This document shows positions 47,235 through 59,200 of a DNA stretch of 61,512 nucleotides, one piece after another. Each line of letters begins with the position of its first letter. The stretch's first letter is position 1. The notes beneath the pieces are model-generated. The model saw only the letters and a list, made by a program, of their open reading frames with translations. It did no database searches and had not been told where the DNA came from. Source of the DNA: Silene noctiflora (taxonomy: Eukaryota > Streptophyta > Magnoliopsida > Caryophyllales > Caryophyllaceae); assembly GCA_009801015.1 (NCBI GenBank), contig VHZZ01002169.1, positions 36,371 to 97,882 on the forward strand, in the 5' to 3' direction. A program made the translations under genes and the position numbers.

Positions 47235-50200
47235 TCACAGTAAATAGAACTGAGAGTAAAGAAAATCTCGAATCTTATAATACTCGTTTGTTAGAGGGCC
47301 TTCCAAAACAATCTGCTGGCTTCCGGCAACATTACCCTGCATCATAGTTTGAGAGATTTAAGTTCGGCTCTCATTTGTTTAATTTATTTATCAGATTGTT
47401 TTGGGTGTTTAATCAAAGGAAGTAAAGCAAGCAGCTGCAAGAAATAGTAACCAGTGAAGTCCTTGACTAGGGGAATTCGTGATTTAGGTTTGAAATTTGT
47501 CATCATCAAAACTGCCCTTGTCATTCCCTTTACAACAAAAAGGAAGTTCAGCAAAAAAAAATCTAACCTTTTGGGTTGGATCTCCAACTTTCCGTAAGGT
47601 AATGAACTCTCCACATCGCAAGGCCCCTCCGGAAAACTCTGCCTGGAAATCGAGTGGTGTTTCACATTAGACATACTTTATAGCATCAGACCATCCATAA
47701 GATAGATTTGCCAAGTTAACAACTAAGATCCTAAAAGTGACGTACCTGGATGCCCTTATTAGCTAGAAACTGCTTAAAATCAGCCATTTTAATGTCGCCA
47801 ACAAAAACTGACTTGTGAGGTGGAGCTTGGCTTGAGAGAGGGAGTAAAGACAGCATGCCTCCTTCGGTATTCCCAACTTCAGCATCAACCCAAGCAACTT
47901 CATAGTCTCCGAGCTGTTATGACGCATTTCCAAGGAGGAAAAACAGGGTAATTAGGGAGAGGGAAAAGAATTTGAGGTGAATGCTTTGTATGGAACTTAA
48001 GCCCATTGGCATCATTAGTAAACACGTAGAAACTACTTTGCTTTCAATCAGCCAAATTCCTGTCCTTCAACAAGCTAGGCCTTTCATTCAAAGCTACACT
48101 ATAATAGTCTAACGAAGAACTGAAGATTTAGATCATAGAGCCAAGTAGCTGAACCCTGGCTGAAACTTTGCATGTATAGATGAGTATGCAACTTGGGACT
48201 ACAATAATATTTTTTTTTTTTTTGTCAAATGAAGACTCAAATAAGATTTTGAGGACCACATACCTTCTTAAACAGAACATTGCTCATCAACTTCTCTGAA
48301 AGTTGTACCTGCAAAAGGAAGAAGAATCATAAAAAAAATTGTTAAAAGACCAACAACTTCACCCCACGCCTCAAAGGCTGCCGCCTATGACAGTGTAAGA
48401 TTAAGGATCAAATACGTGCAACCATTATCACATGTAAAGACATATATACGAAGTATATACTTAGATGTTTTCAGATGACCCATAATGAAAACTGTGTTGA
48501 AAATCGCATACAACAACTGCAAATAATGTAGGGAGCCATTTTGTTTCATTCGTTCATATTCCAAAGCTATAAAACCTCAACGAGTTTTTGGCACCATTAG
48601 AAACGAAAATAAACAGTGGTAATAATTATGATAACAAAAAACTTGTAATTTAAAAAAAATTAAGTCCTTAACACCATACCTTGTAGGCACACAAATCAGA
48701 GGTTACGTCAATAGTTTCTCCAATTTGAGGCGCATAAACATGTGGACAAACATGCTTTATACAATGTTGCTTTAAGTGCTCTGTTGCCTCAGCTGACCCA
48801 TGCACCAAAACCTAAAAGAAAACTAACAATATCAACTACGCAATTATAGGATCAGAGGTTGCTGAGGAAAACAGAGCTTCAGAGTTGAAGAATTTTCGTA
48901 TTAATTAAAGAAAAAAGGAAATATGAAATAATTATCATTCTCACAAGCTTCAGCGGAGAAACATGTGCTAGAATTGACTTTATTGAGCGGCCATCGGAAC
49001 GCCCCTCAAAATCCATGTAAACCAGAGAACATTTCACTTGCACCTGGAGCATTATGAGCAACAGCATCAAGTTAAAACAGTTCTGAGAACTTTGGGCCTC
49101 GTAAGACAAAAGTTTCCAACAATCGGAGTTATTGCTAGGAACTCCCACATAGTTGTTCCTTGGTAGTTGGTTGTATCTTTGTCTACCTAAGGAGAGCCTG
49201 ATACAGTAGTTAAGTACTCTGTAATAAGTTGTACTCACTTAAACGGGGATTAGAAACAATAGACACACAGGTTATAGCAAAAAAAAAAAAAAAGGGACGA
49301 AACATCTCACTTCCACACAATTTGACTATCTATGTGCATTTCCCAATACCAATCCAATGCAGACTTTTATAGAAGAACTCAAGATGCGGAGTTTCCCACG
49401 TAGTTCTCTTGATGAAGATTAAAACTCCATTTTTGTTTCTCCTCTATTTGTGTCAAATATACTGAACTCCTAAAGCTACTTTTCCCCGGGGGAGGGGGTC
49501 GGCATCCTACCTACCAACACCAGTATTCTGATTCTTGAACAACAGTATCTTACAGACTCCGCCACAAAGGAAGAGCTGATACTATCAATAGAATGAAAAA
49601 TATGGTAGTTTTATGGTACATGATAGTTAATGTCTGCCATTTTTATTCTAATACCATGACATTTATGATCATCACTGCAAAGTGCAAACACAAAATAAAA
49701 GGGTGGCTTACAAGTTACAAGGATACTATATTTGTTTTCTGAAAAAAAAAAAAAAAATCTGTAATGAGTCCTATTCATGACATCAATTCCAATTGCCAGC
49801 ATTACCATCTTTATTTATATTATTCTTTTAATATTAAACTTGCATAATACCTATAATATATAGGAAAATGATTTCCAAATATCTAATCCCAAACTAGGCA
49901 AATATTATATAATATTATATGATCAATAACAATAATACCTAAAAGATCTCACACACGATGACACAAACGGTAATTAGGAAACTATATTTAGAGTCTCCTT
50001 GTTCTCCAAGCAACCTTTGACTATAAATATACCCCTGTCAAAAACCTTTTATTATTCTTAATTTGGCATACCTAGTCTAATAACTCACACAGGGGAAAAA
50101 AATAAAAAGCAGAAACTGTCTTCCTTCCAAAGAAGAATTCTAAGATGGCTCGCACAAAGCAAACTGCCCGCAAGTCTACAGTAGGAAAGGCCCCAAGAAA

Positions 50201-53200
50201 GAGCTTGGCTCTGAAGGTAACACGGAAGTCCGCCCCTACAACTGGTGGTGTGAAGAAGCCTCACCGATACAGACCTGGCACAGTTGCTCTCCGTGAAATT
50301 CGTAAGTATCAGAAGAGTACCGAGTTATTGATCAGGAAACTACCCTTTCAGAGATTAGTTCGTGAGCTTGCACAGAATTTCAAGACAGACCTGCGTTTCC
50401 AGAGTCACGCTGTCTTAGCTCTCCAGGAAGCGGCTGAGGCTTATCTCGTGGGTTTATTTGAAGACACCAATCTTTGTGCCATTCATGCAAAGCGTGTCAC
50501 GGTAATGCCAAAGGATCTCCAGCTAGCAAAGAGGATCCGGGGTGAAATTGCTTAAGCTTTCTATGATAGTTCCAGGTCGTTGTTTCCAATTTTAGTTAAT
50601 AAATAAAAGTAAAGAATATAGGTTATAGCTTTAGATTCGTTACATCGAAATGATGCTTGTTATACAATTTATTCCTTGTCCCTAATTTCAAGCTTATTAG
50701 CTGCCGTGCCTATTCTTAATGCTCAGTTTCTTTTTTTTTAATGAATAGAAAAGTGAATTCTGAATGTCTTCTCTTATCCCACGATGCATAGTAATGTCTG
50801 GAAATCGTCTAAAATATTTTAAAATTATTTACAATTTCTTGAGAACTACAAGTACGTAACTACGTAAGACACAAAGGAAATCTATAGCTATACACAAGCT
50901 TTTAAGGTAGGAATGACATTTTTTGGTTAAACTTTCATCTTGTTCAAAAGCAGCACTCCATTGTTAATCAAAATCCTTAGTTTAACAAGGAAACTAAGCA
51001 GGAGGAGCTATCTCTCGTGAAAGTTAAGTGGAGAATGAAGAAGAAATACAACTACACAAAATTTATACTCAATCATAGACATGCGGGCCAAGCTGATTCC
51101 TATTAGCACATTTCGTTCAAGCGTCTGAAAGGCGAGCTGAGTACCACTGAAAACAATGGCCACAAAATTTTTTAGTCTCAATCCCTCACAAACGAGAAAA
51201 AGGTGAATTAAAAAAAGGCCGATTTGCATACTACTACCCATTATAGTTAAGATTTTTTCAAAATATTACATATTATACTGTTTTCTTCAAAGTATTACCT
51301 ACATAGTTACAACTCTTCCCAAATCGATACCTAATAACCTAAATTAGGTCTTAATTAACCATTATATGATGAATTTCATTAATTACTCCTCTATTAATTC
51401 AATTATAAATAATCTACCCCATTATACCCTTATTAATAATCCCACTCCCTCTTTCTATTCTTTCTTTTTCATCATGTTCATCTACCCACCACCACTATCA
51501 ACATCGAAAATGGTGGGACTAAGGTGATGTTGACGTGTTGTGGTGGTGGTTGATTTTTGGTGGTGCTAGTAGAGGTGTAGAAGATGGTAGTGAGTTTAAG
51601 TGTGTAAAGATGGGCAAAATGGGTATACCACATTAATTTCTGATTTTTTGATGATTTAACCTCCAATTATGACCTCATTTAGCTTACTAGGTAGCAATTT
51701 GAAAAGAGTTGTAACTATATAGGTAGTATAATGGATAATTAAGTATATTATGTAGTATTTTGAAAATTCCTGACTATAATAGGTAGTAATTTACCATTTT
51801 TCCTTAAAAAGAACATTGAGGATACGAATGTAAAAGAAACTAGATTCATGCTATGCTTAAGAGAATGTGAGAGATAGCACAAATAAACAACATATGATCT
51901 TAGTGTCGATGAATATAATGCCTCAACGGTTGTTGCAAATTGGAAGGTAAGGACTCAGATGTATTCAATCTTTCTCCTATGTTGTGCAACACAGAGAGAC
52001 CGTTTCCAGAACACCCAAAATATAATTGTGCCAAGAAGTGGCAAACTAGTTACGAGAAGTAAATAGCCAGTTTAGCGAGTCATTTTACTTTTATTCCATC
52101 AATCTAACACTATAAAGTCAAGCAAAATCAAGATTCAACAAGGTAAACAACTTCTTCCACAGATTAGCAAAAAGGATAATTATGCAGCATTAGTAGATAG
52201 GTTGATTAATTTTCAGTTTCCATATAATGCCAACAAAAGAAAAGATGCTCACAATACAAGTGTAATTTTCCAACATATCACACCTTACTTGGAATGATCT
52301 AGAAGGTATGATGTTAACATAAACATAGGACATGCAAAAACTTTATTACTACCCAACTGTGTTACTCCGACTCTCCGACACGTGTCGGAGTGTCGGACAC
52401 GGCTATTTTGGGTGAATTTTCCTATTTTGTGGTCTAAATTGAAGTGTCGAAGTGTCGTGTCGTGTCGGACATCGACACGTGTCCGACACGCGACACGGCA
52501 GTTAAGTGAAGTGTCGGAGTAACATAGCTACCCAACTTCTTTAAGGATTTAAAAAAAATCACTTAGCCACTTACAGTCAATTCAGTGGAGACAACTTTAG
52601 ATGGTGTAGTATCAAAGATTAAACTAGCAGAGCCTTCGTCAAGTTTTCCATCACTGCCCTAAACAGTACAAGAATTGAGATAAAATTAGCATCTCTTAAA
52701 TTTCAAAAATATTAATTAACAGGAAAAGAACAGCCCCATAAAATATGAAAGAAAATGCACTAAACTACAATATGAAAGAAAATGCACTAAACTACAATAT
52801 GTAGTATCATAAATTTTCCCACCAAAAGCATCTTTTTAAATAAGGATGCTATTGTATTCACTAAATAAGAGAACTAATAATTATTATGATGTATTTCATT
52901 ATATTATTCTTTCTATTAAATTTAATTTTTTCATCAAATTATATAATTTTCACCAAACACTAAACTACAATATTTTAATTAAAATATAAATAATATAAAA
53001 CTATATCTTTTACTGATTCTATTATTTGAGAATGACTAGACTCTGATTACTTTCATAACAAAAAACTTTTTACAAAAATACATTTCAACATATTACTCAA
53101 TTCTCTTGAATTAATTTTCAGTTTTAATTTTTTTTTTTCTCGAAACAAATTACAATAACAAGAAAAATGAAGATACCATTGTTATTGTACAGCTCAATTT

Positions 53201-56200
53201 TACACAGTTTTATTGAATAAATTTACAATTTAATTTATTTTTTCTTATATCAAAATATAATGATGTAAAATATGAAAAAATTAATTAGTGTTAATCTAAC
53301 ATGATTAAGTAATATAAAAATAAAAACTCAATAAATACCGCGCATTCATTGCGCGGGATCTAAACCAGTTAATGACAAGATATCTTCTAATCAATTCAAA
53401 ACAAAGACACCAGGATGAAAAGCTTATTCCCATCTGAGATTCTCTAAAACTGCATTCTGCTTATTATGTTTATTCTTTTATGTATGTAGTAAAAAAAATT
53501 GGATAGCTTTTTCAAGGGATGAAAGATAATCATTAATCTAGCATGACAATAATGAGATCTATATATTAAGAATCTAATAGCTTTCCTCTTATTTTACCAG
53601 AATATAAAGTCCTAACTGTTACATGAAACATAGGTGACAGTCAAAGCCCACTTATATCAGGAGTAAAGCAACAAAGTGCTTGAAAATTGGAAATCAGAAA
53701 GCATTTAGCCTGGTTGTACTAGGCAACACATAATCGATAAACAGACCCACCATCACACAACCTCAGTAGCAGGTGCAAAATAAGGTAACCCTACCTGTAT
53801 GAATGATTGCTCCATATTTTCTTCCTTAATCACATAATCATCAGGATTGATGACTTCACCAAAGTCATCCCAAGCAGCAGAACTTTCAATAAATGGAAAC
53901 ATAGGGGCTACACTTGTTGAAGGTGAAACAAACCCATCAATCAAGATGTCCTTGTATCCACCAACAGAAGAACCAACTGCATAAAGGTACCGACAATGCA
54001 GCAATTAGTATAATTATTATGCCTTTAATGTCAGCCAGATCAATTAGAGGAACAATAAATTATTCAGACTATGTCACTTCGATTCTTCCTCTTACCTCGT
54101 GTACACACTCGACACTCCTACATATTTATGACACTTGGACACTTCATTTAAACCAAAAACATGAGAACTTTTCTTAAAATAAGTCCAGCACTGAGATATT
54201 CACCTGCTTTGGATACTTGGTACTTCTAACTAAATCTGTTTAACATAGTATCCAACTTGAGTGGTAAAGGTGCATGTCTGTCACATCTTTCTATTACAAC
54301 AAACAGCTATTTACAAATGAAAATGAACATGAGAATCATCCATGGTACATATAGTAGGAATCAACATGCCTACTATGGTACAGATTACACCATAAGAACG
54401 AATAACAAAAATCCCAACACGTATCCCAAAGTGTATCCAGGGATACAGGATTCGCTCGGGAACCCTGCGAAACGCAAATCGTTAAGAGCGAAGTTCCGCT
54501 TACAGAAAATACATATTACACCCATTCTATAAGAGTGAATCGAGAATTGACAAGGGCGTATTCATAGCGAATCCGGTAACCATGAGTGTATCTATAAATC
54601 TATAAATGTGGACACTAGAGAGCAGTTGAGTAAAAAGGTTCAGCAACTTCTATGACCTGGACCGGTAGATACTAACATATTAACACCCATTTGAGAAGTG
54701 AGATAGATTCAACTGAGAGTTCTGCCTACCCCGAGGAAGGAATTAACTCTTGATAGCATCTATTAATCATACTTCCTCCACACACTCATTTTCACCCCAT
54801 TTCAATACAATACTCCTCTCATATATTAGAGAAATGGGGTGAAAATGAGTGTGTGGAGGGAGTAGTTAATTAGTGATATCAAAATTAATAAAGATGTCGC
54901 GACCCTAAAATGGACAATGCACATACCGTCCAATACAGAACGTGTTTCATGAGAATCAACCACCATTGGATCACCCAAATTAGGATCAGATCCATGTGGG
55001 CTTGTCACCGCTTCTTCTTTGATAAGACTTGCTTTCAAAGCTTCTTCTTTTTTCCGGTTTTCCTCTTCTTCATAAGCTGCTAATTCCTCTCCTACTAAAG
55101 GTACCCTTGTTGATAATGTTATTTTAACAGCTTTTGGAGGTGGATCTGCCTGCAGCATTCGCGCTAGTGTACCAAACTGTAAATCAAGCTTACAAAGTCA
55201 GTATTTACAGTCTTATTAGACATTACACCCTCCAGTAAAATTCTATGGTTTAGATTTTTCAAAATCCACATTACATATTTTGAAATGGTAAACAACCTAT
55301 TGGAATGGAAGAGTACTAAATTTAGGTCCGATAAAATACATAATTCAAGATTAATTTTAGAAGTTACAATATGACAGTTACAATATGGCTTTGATATCTA
55401 AGAAGTCAAAGATCGAAAGAAAGCATCCACTCCTTCAGCATTCTCTTATTCATTGATACATTCATCTTTATATTTTTTTTTTGGCTTTTAAAACTAATGA
55501 GCTAAATCATAAATACTATGTAGCTCTTTAAATCTTTTGTGCTTCTTTTGCCATGAAGTAGCATATTGTCATTCAGTTCACAGTTTAGAAACAACATCTC
55601 TGCCTTCATTTGACCCCCTGCAAACTACCCTGCTTAACTCAGGAGCCTCTTTTGAGGCACTGGGGGATAATGGCGACAAATCTGTTAAACCTTTTTGCAT
55701 AAAATACTTAGTTTGAAGAGGCGCTAAGATGCCAAGGTGACAAGGTGTAAAGTGCAAGACGAAGGCGCGCGCCATTTGAATGCGCGGCACCCTATTTTTA
55801 GTGACAATTTTGAACTTCCTAAATAACATTTTGGGCAACAATACCTTTTCTAAGAGTTTTAATGTTGGCTAACATGTAAATGAGTAAAAGTTGGGAATAA
55901 TGGGTAAAGAAATGGCATAATTAACGATCTAGATGTAAGAGATATGGAAAGTCTTGTACTAGCTCGTTAAGTGAGACTCGACTAAAAGGCGTGGCTAAAA
56001 TGCACAGACGTTTTTTAGGCGTGGCAGAAGAGAGTAGGTAAAAACAATTACAAATGTTATTGAAGGTATCAATAACAATCACTCTTCAAGCATTCTCCAG
56101 AAGTAGTAGGACTATGACAACAAGTTCAAACTTCAAAGGTATCAAAAAGGAAATATATCAAAGAGAGACCAGATAAATTATTACCTGGCCTCTTTCTGTG

Positions 56201-59200
56201 AAGAGGACAAGATTTTTGGGATCAGTTGCCCATTCAGCAAATATGTCATGAGAAAAACCTGCTTCAAGACTGGCCATTGAAGCTAAAACAATCTACAAAA
56301 TAAGCAGACATTAAAATTTTCGAAAAGAAAGCAAAAAAAATGTAATGTTGTACGGAATAATCAATAACCAATTACCAACCTTTGGGCCCTCGGGAACATT
56401 CTCCAGTTCACTCTTGCTAATCAAAAGTGAAACATGCCTACAAAAAAACCATGAAAATGCCTGGTAAATTAATTATCTCCAACTAAAAGTAATTTACTTT
56501 AAGAAAATAGTAACAGAATTCAATTCTTGAGGAGGGTGTGTGAGAAATCTATCACGCAAGAAACCTTATTTTGTGGAACACTTCCTGATACTACTCAAAT
56601 ACACACTAATTGCCAATGAAGTTAAATCTAAAGTAAGAGGCAGTGGAAGGCGAAAAAGAATCACTCACTTCAGAAGAAACGCATTATCACGTGTGTGCTC
56701 AAAGGACTTTGCTATAGAATCATTCATCCACTCCAGAAAACTCTTTACGTATTCTATCGTACTAGAAGAAACATATGTGAGAAAGAAGATTGGATAACTC
56801 AAATGATGTTGGGCCCAGTGCTGCGGTTCCAAATTAGAAAGCAACATCAGTGAAGTGTCATTAAATCATAAAGCTTACACCTGTAAAATTACACATACCT
56901 GTTCTAGTATTAAAATCAGTTCCAGCACTCGCCCTGCTGTATCAACTGGAAGTAACACCTTTCCATCACCTCGGAGAGTCTTCACTATAGCATCTAATTC
57001 GACAAAGATTGGAAAATTATGAGAGTATTTTAATTTAAATTGTCATTATTTACCTCCCAACAAAACACTTTCTTTCAAAGTATGCTTTATAAACATTTTT
57101 TGTAAAGTTGACATAACTATTCCCAACAAAATACATTCCACAATATGCAGTAGCTAAAACTTACAGTATGATGCAAATTGGCCAGGAAAACATTAAAATA
57201 AAAATGTGATTTCACCCCCTCCCATATTTTACTGGGAAAAAAATTTAAAGACTTATAGTAGGAATAAAAGTGTTCAACCATGTATCGAATATTACTCCCA
57301 AGGTTATCCCCAAAAGAACATTAAGAAGGCACAAACACAATAATCGAGTAGACAAGAGAGCAATAATAATCAAAGTCAACAATGTAACCTCTTTAATAAT
57401 AAATTGCAGTTGTTTAGTATGAGAAATGAGCTCCTCCTCCTACAGTGGCTATACAACTTCCAACATTTGAGAAAGGCTTCAATTACATTTGATCACTTCA
57501 GATTCAGAATTATGCTATAAGCCTATAATGAGTCTCAGAACAACTGAAAAAATATCTACAATACAAAGAGAAGAGGAATAGAGCATACCTAAGAATTCAT
57601 GATCCCTCTGACGTCTAGGAGGCTGGTTATTCAAAGCATTGTAAGCATCTGTTATTAGCACCGCAGGGCGGACAAATGACTCAAGAACTGTTCCGTTTAA
57701 ATGCCTGATCAAGCAATTTCATAAGTCCAACGAGACAAGCAGCCCCATAACCACACAGTAAAGTAAGCTGAAGAGATCAACTAACCTTTCCTTGCGATGA
57801 TTGAAGTCAACGCCATATATAACATCCTCGCCATCTTTTGTTATTTTCCAAACAGTGCCTCCCAAAAGATGTCCGGCCACGTGTGGAGCAATAACAATCC
57901 CTTCACCTTTATCTGTTATTAAAAGTTCGATAAGATAATAAATGTTGAAACAATACTCAAAACCAGTATAAATTGACATCTTATTCAATCAGACAGATAA
58001 ACTTCTGATTTGCATGCCTAAGATCCTCACTTTAATTCATAGCAATTAGAGAGTAATAGTATGCAGCTATTAAGATACACAGATGAAGCAGACTTTTACA
58101 ATCAACCCGGAGCCAATGGCTAGAAAGATTGACCACAAAAGTCAAATCATGCAAGTTATCAGGTCTACAAATCAGGATGTGTTTCCTCAAGAAATTGGCC
58201 CTTTTAACACAAGTATACATCAACTGGTGAATCATCAGGTTATATATTCTTTGAGAATTAAGGAATGGAAAGATGTGGTTATATCATACTTACCAGAAAG
58301 GTGATAATTCTGTGAGTAAGTCAGTCGAGTCACATTTTGAAAAGCAGCATCAATGTCGTCTAGAGTAAACAAATCAAATTCTGATACTTGCTGCAGACAG
58401 AAGTAGGAAGTTAACAAATCTATGTTGCTTAATTAGGTGCAAATAGCATAAAACAGTTATAAATATGCAGCTGTAAGAGAAATTACGTTGTTTATTTAAC
58501 TTCTAAAAGTGATATCGCTCACCTTTCGTGAAAGATAGTGATCATACATAGTCAGAAGACCTAATCTGTAGACAGGCTCTGTTGCATAAACTGGCACAGA
58601 CAATCCATATTGTTTCATTGCATATGGCAGAGCACCGAGGTGCAGCGTATCAGGGTATGATAGAAGTACAGCATCAACAGTAGAACATACCCTGCACATG
58701 GATAAGGCGCTTGAATACTTGATTATATATATGAGAACAGTTACAAACATGACCCCTTGAAGATCTCGGGCAAATTTTAAGTCTTAATGAAACTAGGTTC
58801 GAATGCAAACAAAGGCAGATCAAGCACACAAATATTTGTAAATTGTAATGACATACTATAGGCATGATTATCTTTCCTACAGAAGTACAGATTGAGTATC
58901 AGACACAGAACAATTACAAATAATACAGTATACATTGGAGAAATAATGACAAAAAAATGGTGAAAGTATACAAGCATTTTAATACGGGGAAACTACACAT
59001 ACACTTCAACCAATGAGCCAAGCTTGAAAGTAAACCGAAACTAAAAGGTGTACATAATCAATCAACTAATTAAAGTGAATAACAAAACATCAAAGAAACT
59101 CAATAGTTGCAGCACATAAAACTATGCCCGCCCCCTCAGCACAGATGCACAACAGGTATTAAAACAAAAATTCTAAGCATCATAAATTTGACTGTGGCAG

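Noticed and set aside
47384-47674. Alternative last exon of CPSF100 ending at about 47384
   Set aside because: Its peptide does not match the CPSF100 C-terminus, whereas 47235-47336 joins in phase and ends [15 protein letters not shown], the conserved end.
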